From assembly GCA_949361645.1 (NCBI GenBank), contig OX442415.1:1620226-1684225 (forward strand): 64,000 bases of DNA. Reading direction: 5' to 3'. Shown one piece after another: positions 33,178-45,785 of this stretch (position 1 is the first letter of the stretch; each line of letters starts with the position of its first letter). The DNA is from Spongilla lacustris. Its lineage: Eukaryota; Porifera; Demospongiae; Spongillida; Spongillidae. The notes below the pieces were generated by a model. It was not told the origin of the DNA. It made no database searches and saw only the letters and a program-made list of their open reading frames with translations. The position numbers and the translations under genes were made by a program.

Positions 33178-33203
33178 TGGTGGCAGCGGTGGGATCTGAA
33201 CCC
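33178..33203 (+). promoter_or_regulatory. LTR-retrotransposon primer-binding site (tRNA-Leu-like)
   Basis: TGGTGGCAGCGGTGGGATCT and the following six bases are the complement of a tRNA 3' end (T-arm, acceptor and CCA). It directly follows CATTACA, a plausible LTR end with terminal CA. The acceptor wording suggests tRNA-Leu, from memory. No complete element was reconstructed around it. Confidence 0.55.
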
Positions 33204-33755
33204 ATGCCATCAAAATGGGTGGCAACCATTACAATAAAAGTAAAGGGAACATGTTTAAATACATACATATGCATGTTGATTACAGTATTGCATAATGAAA
33301 TCTTGCAATACAATTAGTGTACTGGTAACCTTGCTTCAGGCAATTTAGATACTCCCCTTCCTCCCCCCCCCCCCCCCCCCCTTTCAATCAGGACCTAATT
33401 TAGAAGATCCTACATGTATGTAGGATTAAAACACCTGATCCCACTAATAATTGTAGAATTTAGCGAGCGTATTTGGATAGAGCCATTCAATACCCACATG
33501 TACAATGTAGTAAAACTGCAAATAAGCATCTTTAGAACAGCCTCTATTAGTGCATGCCACATTCATCATGGTATTCCTCTACTTCCAATTGGTGAAGTTA
33601 CCCACATTATTGTTTGGCTGCACCTCACTTCAATTGGGCATTCATTGGTAGGGCACTCTTAGTAGCTAGGGTTGCCTGTTGCATCTTGCTATTCAAACCA
33701 AACAAATCAAACATGGACATATAATTATGATCATGGCCACTGTTTGAATGATCGA

Positions 33756-33863
<108 letters not shown>

Positions 33864-34076
33864 CGGTTGAGCTACTGCAATAAGCTTACTGGCTGCATGC
33901 TTTTATTTTAGGTGTCAGATTGTAGCATACATGTTGATGCTGGAGAGTAGTCATCTTAATTAAAAGATTTGATTGTGTACATTAATATCTTTGCATTCTA
34001 TATTTAGGTCACACATCTGCTACTTCATTAACAAAGCTTATACACGTACACTTCTTCATTACTATGATGTTCTTAC

Positions 34077-34358
34077 TTTGAACAATGAGCTGGATGGAGG
34101 CTGAGGACATTCCAATGAAGTTAGAGGCAGTACAATTGTATGTACCACTGTCCCCAGGACCAAGGGGTGATATTGTGAGGGATGTGGAGGTGTTGGTGGA
34201 CTGAACCATGAAATGTGACTGGGAGATGATAATACTTCCATTGGGAGTGGTCCAGGTGATGTTGGGGACAGGTAGGCCACCAAAGGTACAGTTCAACTGC
34301 ACACTTTGACCTTGGACAACATAGGTAGTGGACTGAAGGGACTTTATGCTTGGTGGGC
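34077..34358 (-). CDS. Immunoglobulin-domain exon (receptor gene C)
   Basis: The 282-nt exon has an acceptor CAG (34361-34359) and a donor GTAAGA, phase 1/1, the classic symmetrical Ig-domain exon. It encodes one I-set-like Ig domain: VQLNCTF (first Cys), ITWTTPNGS (core Trp) and GDSGTYNCTA (the D-x-G-x-Y-x-C motif). The phase matches the end of the ectodomain exon at 38889-39624 upstream on the same strand, so the two probably belong to one gene. No TM or kinase exon is seen between this exon and the start of gene A. Confidence 0.8.
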
Positions 34359-34489
34359 CTGAGGAAAACATAAAAGTGATCCTATCATATGCATACATGA
34401 TGTATATTAAATAACCATTATGCATTGTATCAATCACGCAAATGATACAAGCATATTGTTCTCTAGATAGAACAAGTAAATAAAAAAAA

Positions 34490-34620
34490 ACTTATCTGTC
34501 AAGAAAGTGATTGGTAGTATGTAGGATTTGGGGTATAAAAGCAAGGAAACAAGTACATTAAAAACAACTATAACAGTCCTATATTTGCAAATAGGCTTCT
34601 TTGATATCTTAAAATCAGAG
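34490..34620. repeat. MITE remnant
   Basis: The segment shares TCAAGAAAGTGATTGGTAGT, GTATGTAGGATT, AAGCAAGGAAACAAGT and CAGTCCTA..TTGCAAAT with the element near 36190-36382. A CAGGGGCGGC MITE end follows at 34667. Confidence 0.55.
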
Positions 34621-35605
34621 TTGTCCTTTGTAATGAGGCATTCTCTTTGGCTTGTCCACCTTTCAGGGGCGGCGCAAAAAATTTTTAAAAGGAGGGGCAC
34701 AGTTATTAAAAGTTAGAAAGTGGGCGTGGGTCTCCAAAAGGGGAGTGGGTGCATATCCCCCTCCCTTGCAAAGCGCAGAAACTTTTGATAGTATCTAAGT
34801 ATTAAAGCTTTAAAACTATGCTAGTTTGAATGCTTTAAATCTATAAGAAAAGTATTTGTGTAATGGATCACGTGCTGAACTGCTCTAGAACATTCTTTTA
34901 GTATAGTATATAAGGCATCATTTGTATGTATGTTGAAATATTGAAAAATCTGACAACACAGTGTTGTTGACCAAACATTTGTAAACAAGTACCTGAAATA
35001 AGTAAGTGTCACGTGACTAACATGCACGTCTGTTTGTTTTTGTTTTTAAGTGACCCACTCCAAAAAACGGCATATTTCTCATGCAGCTCTGAGGCAGCAG
35101 ATCATATGAGAAAAACAAACCTGCCCAACGTTTGGCCGAGTCATATTTCAAACCCGGGGAAACACTTTGTGTGATTTCATGGGAGACACTGCTTAGCATG
35201 CAGCTTTGCACGGTGGGTGTTACATGCGACAGTACATAGATTTGTATACCGAGGGATGGCTATTGCACCATAGGCATAGACACCAATGTTTGCAACGTAA
35301 CAGTTAATTTTACCATCAAAATTCTGCTTGCAAATGTTGAAGAAAACGCGCCATTCCATTCATGTTTGGATCTTGATATGGCAAAAGAATATTGCAATAT
35401 ATTGTGATCATGATAGCACGGCAGCTCGGGGCTAGGTACGTACATAAATGTCGCATTTTATAGTTAGGAACGTTAAATGAAATGACTCATCCGCCAGAAA
35501 TGTAATGATATGTACACTAACCAGGCTAGGTATTTAAATAAATCGCGTACGTGGGCTTAGATCAAGATTTAAAAGTACATTGCAAACTGTCTACACTGTT
35601 GAGCT

Positions 35606-36030
35606 CCCTCCCAAATGTGATTGGTAGTATAGCACGTACGTGGTTACACCAAGGCTTAACACAGTATCTGATCACAAGGCACCACACACATATATAACCA
35701 AACACATCACGTACACAACACTTAGAGTAGGGCCAAAAACCAAATTTGATTTAGAGAGTGGAAACAAAACAAAAAAAACAGTGAGGAAAAACCCATAGTA
35801 CAAGTACAGCATTGTGGGGGTTTAAAAGGCAGGCTGGCGCCTTTTCATTCTAAGCTTGTGTGCACGTGCTGCCAGCAAACTTTTTGGACCTTGTTGAATT
35901 GTGCGTGTGTCTGGTTTTGCCCTGGCTGTAATCATCATGTTGTGGTTGGTGTAAGTAGTTGTGCGTGGCAGCGTGCACAATAATAGTTACTTGGGGGAAA
36001 AGAAGGTGCTATAAAGGGGGTATATAATGA
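35606..36030 (+). repeat. LTR-like segment (copy 2, rearranged)
   Basis: This is a second copy of the 32150-32645 segment (AATGTGATTGGTAGTATAGC, GGGTTTAAAAGGC, GTGCACGTGCTGC, GGCAGCGTGCACAAT). It is interrupted by about 160 bp, part of which is an inverted piece of the same repeat (CCAAATTTGATTTAGAG). Confidence 0.45.
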
Positions 36031-36189
36031 ATGCATTACATTGTGAATGCATGGGCAGCCAAAGCCAGTGGGGCATGCAAATTACTTGCACTGCGGGGCC
36101 AGTATATAGGTTCCATCCCCACAGGGCATGCAAGTAGCTCAAAATGCTTAATGTTGACCCCTGAGTGATTATTAAATAGCCTAAATATA

Positions 36190-36382
36190 CACTCTATCAA
36201 GAAAGTGATTGGTGGTATGTAGGATTGGTGGTGCAAAAAGCAAGGAAACAAGTTGCAGTATGTTAAAGTGAGGTTTCAATTGGTAGGATCCTATGACACA
36301 CAGTCCTGAATTTGCAAATGAAGAAGCCTACTTGCAAATGTAGGACTGTTATAGTTGAGGGATCCTACTAAAACCTCACTTT
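36190..36382. mobile_element. Hairpin MITE
   Basis: The inverted halves run AAGTGAGGTTT..GGTAGGATCC..CAGTCCTGAATTTGCAAATG and back through CTTGCAAATGTAGGACTG..GGATCCTAC..AAACCTCACTT. A conserved lead-in TATCAAGAAAGTGATTGGTG at 36195 also occurs at 34497. Fragments are at 28450 and 34490. Confidence 0.65.
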
Positions 36383-36431
36383 TCATTGATTCTTGCATAA
36401 AATACCTCCAAAGTTGGTGGTTTCATAATGA

Positions 36432-38665
36432 GGTTTGTTGTAATACGCCATTTTAAATATATACCGTAATTCAGTTCTCACAATCTGATTGTAAAACCTA
36501 ATGGCACACACGTACGTAACAGCCGTGCACTGCCCACCGATAACTACACAATTCTAATGCCTTACACATGCCACGCATTGGCACGCATAATGTGCATATA
36601 GTTTCCGCATTGAATCTCCGGTATCCACCAATATGTATGCCTTCTACCTATAGCAGTAATACGAGCATGCATGGGGAAGATTCTCTATGCAAGCATGGTC
36701 TGTAATAAGAATTAATAGTCCTACACGCTTTTCGGCTAAATGAATGGCATAAACATGTATATGACATGTCAATACTATTAAGCAGAAGGCAGAGACATTT
36801 CTATTATAACAAAATGAAACCAATACACGTGCGCGTACAATGTACATGTACACAATATTGGTGCTCGTTTACCATGGAGAAGTATGGGCTTATCCAGTGG
36901 CGGATCCAGGAATTTGCCGAGGGGGGGGGGGGGGGTCCAACATGAAAATAGATGAGGAGAGGGGCGCGCGCCGAGCGCGCGCAAATATTTTTGCATGTTA
37001 TTCCTTAGATAGTGTAATATAGGGAGCTTGGATACGGAGGCAGTCACTTGCACTCAGTTAAGTTCTTGTTCCCAGGCTTATGTGGATTTTAAATGGGTGT
37101 ATGTGTTTCATCTGTCTGCAGATTTGTACGTGCGCATAGATCTACCGATGTTATCTCCGCGGTTAACGTTTTCAGTGTTAACCGTGGATAACGTTTTCTT
37201 TCATTTCTTTCAATTATATTCTAAGCATCTTTTAATTATAAAGCATAGCAACCAAACAACCTCGGTTGTGTTTGGCATCCATTTGGGTACTAGCGAAAGA
37301 TAATTTTTACTTAATGTGATACATCTAGCGTATGAATATGTGCAATTACACGTCAGCGGTCACCATTGCCGTCGATTTACAAAACAGAGCGTTAACCTGG
37401 GTAAACATCCGTTACTGAAAAAATAGACAAATCCTAATGCTGTGGTGTTGCGGATTATTGTTTCCGCCTACCTCGTGCTATTTATATACATGTACATCCT
37501 GGGTAAACAAGGCAAAGGCATCGGCTATCGCGCTGCAGAAGCAGCACGCTATTGGATTAATAGCAAGTGTCAACCAGAACTATCACCTTTACCCTCGACT
37601 CGATCACAAAAATGGGTTGTTCTTTCCCCCTACCACAAGCGTACAGAGTTTCGTTAGAAACGGTTCAATCGGGCTTGCCAACCCCTAGCTGTAGCATTGA
37701 TGGCGTACAAAATAGGAATGAAATCAACGCTGTACATACTGAACTTGTAGTGCGTTGTCTGCACTGATATATCACCTGAATGACAATCAGTAAGCTCTTC
37801 GGCGCGGCAGTGAATTGGATACGCTCGTACATGTACATGTACATGTACGCACCAACAAAATTAATAATGGATAGGCTATAAGTTACCAACAGTACTGTTA
37901 ACCTAGGTACACACAGATAAATGTTAGCTCTCTATGCATATGGTTAATAGTTATAACTTCGATACTTGAGCCACTTAAAATTTGCATCATACTCAGCCGG
38001 ATAACCTACTTCAAGCAATGAACAGTTTTCTATTTCGTCCCCTGTCCATCAGCTGCATAAATCTTCAGCGGATCTACATGTATATAGCCTGCAGTTTGAA
38101 AACCACTTGGCGCGTATAAATGCTGGTCAAGTGAATTATAGAAAAAAAAATCGCGAATCACATAGGCGACGCGCTTTTATGCGTCACCAGAGATAGTACT
38201 AGTATATTGTTTCTATGTCACTGTCGCGTGTACGAACGATGTCATTGTATGAAATTAAATCAGCCCCCCCCACCCCGGTTAAGTTTCGCAATTTACTTTC
38301 CGACGCCTATATGATATACGAAGAATGCAAAGCGACGCTTTTCAACGAGGCGTCGTCGAGGAACAATACACCGAAGCACGAAGCACCTTTATATGCGCAC
38401 GCAACTGGGGTATTGATAGTATTATAATCATCATGGGTCCTGAGGGGGGGGGGGGGGGTCCGGACCCCCAGGCCTGCAGGTTACCCTCGCTGGATCCGCC
38501 CTTGTTATCATCCCGCCTTATACTTCCCGCCGAGTGTCGTTTAGACGTATATATAGATTTCAGTTTGTATATAGTACATGCATGCTGTTTAGGCAAATGC
38601 CAGGTTTGTTGTAATACGCCATTTAAATATATACCGTAATTCAGTTCTCCACAATCTAATTGTAA
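36432..38665. repeat. Direct repeats flanking about 2.1 kb
   Basis: The roughly 60-bp sequence GGTTTGTTGTAATACGCCAT...ACCGTAATTCAGTTCTC occurs at 36432 and again at about 38603. Between them no protein is recognised. There is a CAGTGGCGGATCCAGG MITE end with a G-run (36896-36935), another G-run MITE core (about 38440-38500, ending GGATCCGCCC), and short unassigned open frames around 37440-37770 and 38215-38427. Confidence 0.5.
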
Positions 38666-38888
38666 ATAGTACACCGAGCACTAAGGAGGACAATAAAGCA
38701 ATTACCGCAATTAAAGCAACCGCGTCGTCGTGTGACCATAAAACTGTTATTGGCTATTTTATTGAAAGCCCTCCTCTATTACGAAGCCTGTACTAATTCA
38801 ATCAGCAAAGATGTGTGTGCATGCGAATGGGCTTCGTATACAGTGGATATCAGTTTCATATGATAACGATAATTTAACTCTTACTCAC

Positions 38889-39624
38889 CTTGTATCAGTT
38901 GTATGTACAGTTCGAAGAACTCGAGGGCCACATTTTCGTTGCTAGATGGTTCATCCAAACATATTCGAACTTCCAAGTTCTCAGTGATAGGATATGTAAA
39001 ATTCTTGCAGAACCACGGGAGGTTAGGTCGATTGCAGCACGTGACCTCTGCATGACGACACAGCTGTCCGTCCCACAGGACGTCAGCGTTGTAGAACGTC
39101 GTTTGATTATACACTGATGTGGGATTGCCTGACTCGCAGTAGTAATCAGAACCTACAAATGAAGGCAGCTTATTGAATCCTCCTGCGCATGGACAGGAAC
39201 TGTATTGCGTGTATTCTTCTATCCCAGCGGCAAGTGTGTACACGTGTTGTCTGTTTCCAGGTGATCCGTAGGTGATGCTAACTCCATCGACGTACCACTG
39301 TTCAATATTCCATCCTAGCTGAGCGGCTTCCCAGAAAGCGTCAGGCGTTCCCACCTGATAACCACCGAACCTTCCGCAGACCGTAGCTCCGAAAGTGTTT
39401 ATATTCACCGAGTCACAAAGTACACTGGCTCTCTTTTCGCACGATGCTCCTGCAGGTGATGTAACATTTTGACACGGATAGGGACACTCCTGAGTTGGAT
39501 CGCTCATATTCAGATAGCCGACCTTTACCCACTGGTGGCCTTGTACGTTAGGGAGAATAAACGAAGCAGCAAGTTCTCCAAGCACCATGCTCAGAGCGCA
39601 AATAGTAAGACAGAATGATGTCAT
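38889..39624 (-). CDS. Ectodomain exon of receptor gene C
   Basis: The exon is exactly 736 nt, as in genes A and B, with ATG at 39624-39622 and donor GTGAGT after 38889 in phase 1. It has the same signal peptide and cysteine framework ([54 protein letters not shown]). One extra cysteine lies near the first (ECPYPC), and it is clearly more diverged than A and B are from each other. The next phase-compatible exon downstream is the Ig exon at 34358-34077. The encoded protein is presumably extracellular. Confidence 0.82.
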
Positions 39625-39769
39625 ATCATAGTGACTTGGAGGCAATAAGAGTACTTAATGTTAATTATATGTAATGTGGTATAGATTAAATACGACGGTA
39701 GAGTGTAGTTGTTTGCGTCATGAAAATATTTCCATGCCTTATATATACATGTATACACAACAGTGTCCA

Positions 39770-40324
39770 GCAAAATCGGGCTTGTGGGGTTATAATTTTA
39801 TCACTATAAAAATAGCACGTTGTACTAAACAACACATCTTCGCGACGGTACTACCTTTTCCTTTCAAATTTCAAGCACTTGTTTCCACACCATTTCTATG
39901 TGTGGCAATCGATTTTTGTGATCTACACCTTTTCCGTGCCGTGAATACAACAATCGTTAACCCCGCGGGTTAGAAATCCACATTTCTCCACGTACGAGTG
40001 TTGAAAACGCGTCAAATTCGGAGTGTGCATAGAGGAGTCCTGTAGCTATTGATTTGTTCTGTTCGTTAGTTTTTGAATCATCCGTTACGGAGATATAGTT
40101 GAGCAAACTACAGGCACATTTTCCCGCTTGATTCGCGCCAATGTTATAATCACCGCACGGAAAATGTGTAGATCACAAAGATCGATTTTCACACAGAGAA
40201 ATGGTGTGGGAACACATGTACGAAATTTGAAAGGAAAGCGTAGTACCGTCGCGAAGATGTGTTGTTTAGTACAACATGCAATTTTTATAGTGATAAAATA
40301 ATAACCCCACAAGCCCGATTTTGC
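39770..40324. mobile_element. Foldback element with about 190-bp arms
   Basis: The outer ends are GCAAAATCGGGCTTGTGGGG (left) and CCCCACAAGCCCGATTTTGC (right). The arms extend inward about 190 bp (AACACATCTTCGCGACGGTA and its complement). The roughly 180-bp centre contains TTGATTTGTTCTGTTCGTTA, which recurs near 63345 in front of another transposon-like region. Confidence 0.75.
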
Positions 40325-41227
40325 TCCCATATATATGTATATACATGTATACAGTGTATATATATGCATGCCACTAACACCTATACATGTATATACTACG
40401 CGAGACCACGTACATGTACACAGATAGTGCATGGACACGGCACTTTAATATCATTTCTCCCTCCCTAAAACACAATACAACACCCTATATGTAGTGGAAC
40501 ACATGCAAAAAGGAATTGTGCTGCATACAAGCGCCTCCCTAGCGCAGAGGCCAGGTACCCGTGCCTGACATGCGCACAACAGGGACGATGCGTACATAAA
40601 CATGTACATGCGTACGCGCACTGTTAAAAAAACTGGCCCGAGGGGTGTTAGGTTTGAGGGGTGTTACAGCCCGAGGAGTGTTATGGCAACACACTAGGGT
40701 GTTCAGCTGACACCTATGGGTGTTAGCAGGCTATGCTGGGGTGTTAGCAGCATACCCCACCAACAGTGGGGTGTTGGGTGATCTTAGAGGTGTGTTGTCA
40801 CAACACTGGTTTACCGCATTTACACCCCAATGTTGAGCCTTGTGTGTAATTACTTTCTGACGTTTGAGGGCGTGGTTTGCGAGATATAGTATGGAAGCAT
40901 ATGAACGATGGCAGCTGTGACTTCATATTTGAGATGATGTAGATACAGTTGCTGGACTTTAAGTGACAGAGTTATATCATAAGGTATATGCACGCACACA
41001 ACATACCAGTTAAAAATGTCTAACATAGGGTGATAGGGTGCATGGCCATGGCCCGTGCATTGGTGTGGATTTCTAGACTAGGGCAGTGCGTATACACGTT
41101 GCCTTTTCAACATGCGCAGCAATTACCGTATTCATGCGTGTAATCTCGCTGTGCTTATGAAGGCTAGTGTGCAGTGTTCGTCAATGTGCACCGCTGTGCT
41201 CATGCTAGCGCTTCGCTATCAGTAGTG

Positions 41228-44108
41228 CAGGGCCGGCGCACACGGTCCGGTTGGTCCGGTTTTGGCCGGACCAACTTTTATCCCGAAATGAAGGCGTGTC
41301 TGACCACGCCCACAAATACATCAATAATCAGTGTGACAAATAATTAATTTGATTCCTCAATGAAAATTATCAGCTGCTCATGGCGAATCTCGTTTCTTGT
41401 ACCAATGTCACCGAATTGCCAGATACTCCACATCAGCCTCAACATGTTTCTTTCCCTAAGCGTTCTTTTGGGAAAAAGAATATAGTTATGAGATCTTTCC
41501 AGGCGTTGTGGTTTAAATCATGGCCTTTTCTTCACTACGATGAGGCACGCGATCTAGCGTTTTGTCATATATGCGTAAAAGGATTCAAGGAAAAAAAGAT
41601 GAGGTCTAGCACTAGAGCTGATCCTGCATTTGTAAGTTCTGCCATTAATATTTTATTGCCTAATTCTAGCTAAGTTGCAAATTTTCAATGTAGGTTACTA
41701 AAGGATTTTCCAATTGGAAGGATGGCACTTTGTCGTTTAAAAACCATGAAGTCAGTGCCTGCCATCGAGAAGCAGTGGAAGTTTGTGTTACTCTGCCAGC
41801 CACCTGTGAACATATTGGTGAGCAATTATCAACCCAGTTTGCAGAAGAAAATAAAAGTAATCGTAAGATGCTGATTAAAATACTGTCTTGCCTTCAGTTA
41901 TTGGCCCGTCAAGGTTTAGCAATTAGGGGAGATGGTGATGAGTGTGATGCAAATTTTATCCAATTGTTCAAGTTTTTGGGACAGGATGATGTCACTATAA
42001 ATGAATGGTTGAAAAAAAAGATGGACAAGTACACATCTCATGATATCCAAAATGAGCTCCTCAAAATTATGTCACATTATGTTTTGAGAGGTATTGCTGA
42101 ACAACTTCAAAATTCTTCATTTTTAACTGTGATGATTGATGAAACAACTGATGTCACAAACCAGGAACAGGTAACAATTATTTTTAGAATGGTAGACAAT
42201 GACTTGAGTGTTAAGGAAGAGTTTGTTGGATTGTACAGTGTGGATTCCATTACATCTATTACTCTAACTGAAGTTATAAAGGATGTCTTGTTAAGGTTAA
42301 ATCTTTCAATGACCAAACTTCGTGGACAATGTTATGATGGCTGCAGCACAATGAGTGGAGCAAAGTCAGGTGTTGCTAAAAGAATAATGGATGAAGAACC
42401 AAGAGCAATATACACACACTGTTACGGTCACTCGTTAAATTTAGCTTCAAGTGATGCCATTAGGAACTCAAAGCTAATGAAGGATGCTTTAGATACAACT
42501 CACGAGATCACAAAACTCATCAAGTTTTCTCCAAGGCGTGAAGCAATATTCAGAGCTAACAGGCAGGAAAATGACATGCTCACAGACAGCAGTTCCAGTG
42601 TAGGTATTAGGGTTCTCTGTCCAACAAGGTGGACAGTTAGAGCTGATTCTTTGTTCAGTGTGATAGCAAACTATACAATCCTTATGAACACTTGGGATGA
42701 AGCCACAAAAGTAGCAAGAGACACGGAAACCAAAGCAAGGATCCTAGGAGTGCAAAGTCAAATGAAAAAGTTTAGTTTTATGTTTGGTGTATACCTTGGT
42801 GAGATGATACTTCGACACTCAGATAATCTCAGCAAAACTTTACAATCCAATACTATTTGTGCAGCTGAAGGACAAAATGTAGCTGGCATGGTAGTACGTA
42901 CACTAGAAAAGCTTAGAAGTAGTGAAGAATTTGATTTGTTTTGGCAAAAAGTCACTGACAGTTCAGAAACCCATGGTGTTGGAGAACCAGATCTGCCTCG
43001 TCCACATAAGATGCCTAAAAGGTATGAGGATGGCAGTGCAATGCATGAAATTCACAATGAACCTAAAACCTATTTTCGACAGCAATATTATGAGGCAATT
43101 GATCTTGCCATTAATTGCATAAAGGATAGATTTCAACAGCCTGGGTATACTGTTTATTGTCAGCTTGAGAACCTTCTATTGAAAGCTGCCTACAACAATA
43201 AAGAATTTAAGAGTGAGTTAGACTTTGTATGTTCTTTCTACAAAGATGATTTTCAGCCAGAGCTTTTGCATTCTCAGTTGTGCATATTTAGCACTGAATT
43301 TCAACGTTTCAACAAATCCAGCAGAGCACCAACAATAATTGATTTAATTGAGTACTTTTCTACCCTCACAAATGCTCAAAAAATTCTGCTCTCTCAAGTA
43401 GTCCTTGTGATGAAAATGCTTTTAATTATGCCTGCTACAAATGCTACTTCAGAAAGATCTTTTAGTGCCCTCAGAAGAGTCAAGAACTACCTGAGAAATA
43501 CTATGTGTCAACAGAGGCTGAACAATCTCATGGTCCTTCATGTTCATAAAGAGCTCACAGATAGTATCAAATTAGAAGATATTGCTAATGAATTTGTGGG
43601 TGATTCACATCATAGAGTAAAAGTATTTGGAAAGTTTTCATAACTTGACTGCATGCATAACATCGTTTCATTCAAAATTTCAGTGGACTTTTAAAATGAA
43701 TGTAACGCATGCAGGTTTGCAATGATATTTATAGCTCATGATTTCAATATTGACATAGAGTAAAATGCTCAAGAAGACGATCATGACTGAGTTATTAACG
43801 TGTGACGACTTTCGGGCTAACATTAAACTCGCATGTATACACAATATATACTGGTATACCACGCGCTTATTTTATTCGATTGCGCAATTGAGTTTTTTAA
43901 ATAGCAATTTCATGTGAGATTGTTGAGCGACGGAGCTCCCGAGCTGGGGATGGGATGATTATTGATGATTACAGTACCCTGCTGATTGATCTATGGATAG
44001 ATTTGAATGTAGGTGTGGAACCAAAAAAAATAAATAATTGCGCGCGCCCCTCCCTCTTCAACTGGCCGGCTTGGCCGGACCAACTTTTCTCGGAGTGCGC
44101 CGGGCCTG
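41228..44108 (+). mobile_element. Complete hAT DNA transposon
   Basis: The ends are CAGGGCCGGCGCAC at 41228 and, inverted, CAGGCCCGGCGCAC ending at 44108: 13 of 14 match. Both subterminal regions carry TTGGCCGGACCAACTTTT, and the left one forms a GTTGGTCCGG / CCGGACCAAC hairpin. TAGTG directly flanks both sides (41223-41227 and 44109-44113), a 5-bp match where hAT elements usually make 8. It encodes the transposase at 41380-43643 and looks potentially autonomous. Confidence 0.82.
41380..43643 (+). CDS. hAT transposase (ZMYM1-like), two exons
   Basis: Exon 1 is 41380-41631 (84 codons) and exon 2 is 41694-43643. They are separated by a 62-bp intron with GTAAGT and TTTTCAATGTAG borders, phase 0. 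The joined frame is 733 residues with no stop. The N-terminus has a TTF-type zinc finger (FKSWPFLHYDEARDLAFCHI and C). The RNase H-like core shows MIDETTD, CYDGCSTMSG and HCYGHSLNLA. The C-terminus is the hAT dimerisation domain (ATNATSERSFSALRRVKNYL, then LNNLMVLHVHK). The enzyme would excise and insert the surrounding element. Length and motifs are as expected for an active member; the catalytic acidic residues beyond the first two Asp were not individually assigned. Confidence 0.9.
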
Positions 44109-44573
44109 TAGTGTGTTGTAGTACGCATGCATAGGCCCTATACTAAGTTTCAAATTTGATGCAAGCTTGTTCATGCCACTTTGTGTTGAGAGTGAAGTCA
44201 AGGTTAATAAGTAGCATGGCGTTGCCTACTTGGATTCTATTTAGATCACACCCTAGTAAAATGACCTGTGAGCATATATACATCACTACTCACACTGAAG
44301 TATTTTTTTACGTGCATATAGAAAGGAAATAGCCTATATTAATTTCAAAATATATATATTTCACAGCTTGAATATTGGGTTTATGTTCATGCAGTCATGT
44401 GGCTACATGTCTATATCATTATACCACATGCAGGTCCTGATAGCAAGTAGACAATAATGAAATATGCTGGATGAATGCTGCTGAACACTGTTGTGTGGCC
44501 TTAATGGCAGGGGTTTGGACACTCTTTGTACTAGTATTCTCCCTTGTTCCATCAGTACTGAGGTGTGTTCCAT

Positions 44574-45785
44574 GTACACATATACATACACACATAGTGA
44601 TACACACACAACACACATACACACACATGTACACATACACACACATGCACACATACATACACACATGCACACACATATGCACATGCACACATACATATGC
44701 ATAAAAACATACACTGTACACACAACATGGACACATACACACATGCACACATACACACATGCACACATACACACACATGCACCAACATGCACACACACGT
44801 GCACACTTGACACACATGCACACATACACACATTTTCAACAGGGGGTGGGTTTCAGAATATATAAAAATATAGGGGTTGGGCAAGAATAAATATCTTCCC
44901 TCTGCACTGTTATATGGCATGCCATGTAGCATTATTTTTACATGGCATGTGTAAACCAGGGGGTGGGTTAGTCAAATTAGGGGCAAACCAGTACACACAC
45001 ATGCACATGTACACACATACACACACATGCACACATACACACCCACACACATGCACACATACACACATGCACACAAACACACCTGCACACACATACACAC
45101 ATGCACACATACACATATGCACACACAGCACACACACATACACACACGCACACACATACACACATGCACACACACATACACACATGCACACATACACACA
45201 TGCACACATACACACATGCACACATGCACACATACACACATGCACACATACACACATGCACACACATGACACACAAGCATACACATCAGGGATATATCGC
45301 CACATTTTCAACAGGGGGTGGGTTTCGGAATATATAAAGATATAGGGGTTGGGCAAAAATAAATGTCTTCCCTCTGCAGTTTATTTTTACATGGCATGTG
45401 TAAACCAGGGGGGGTTAGTCAAATTAGGGGCAAACCAGTACACACACATGCACATGTACACACATACATACACATGCACACACATGCACATGTACGCACA
45501 CATGCACACACATGTGCACATACACACCTACACACATGCACACACACATGCACACATACACACATGCACACATACACACACATACACACATGCACACATA
45601 CACACATATGACACACACACATGTACACACATACACGACACACACACAGACATGCATACACATACACACACACATGCACACACATACACAACACACACAT
45701 GCTAACACACATATGAACACACACAATGCACACATACATGTGCTGCTAATGCAAACGCATACACAAATAAACACATACACTTAAT
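44574..45785. repeat. CA-rich minisatellite arrays with internal duplication
   Basis: Three arrays of ACACATGCACACATAC-type units (44574-44836, 44990-45290, 45440-45785) are separated by two copies of a 150-180-bp unique segment (CATTTTCAACAGGGGGTGGG ... GGGGCAAACCAGTACACAC at 44831-45000 and 45302-45440). The block has clearly duplicated as a unit of about 470 bp. Long open frames here, on both strands, are periodic artefacts. Confidence 0.9.

Noticed and set aside
33178..33203. tRNA gene
   Set aside because: Only the complement of a tRNA 3' end is present, with no D or anticodon arm; a retrotransposon primer-binding site explains it.
37437..37767. Overlapping 60-80-codon frames as an exon
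   Set aside because: Three frames are open over the same bases, none has a known motif, and no splice partner was found.
44403..45784. Long cysteine/histidine-rich reading frames on both strands
   Set aside because: They arise from the CA-type repeat (VCVHVCMC or HTHMHTYT in every frame) and have no splice sites, start context or non-repeat content.
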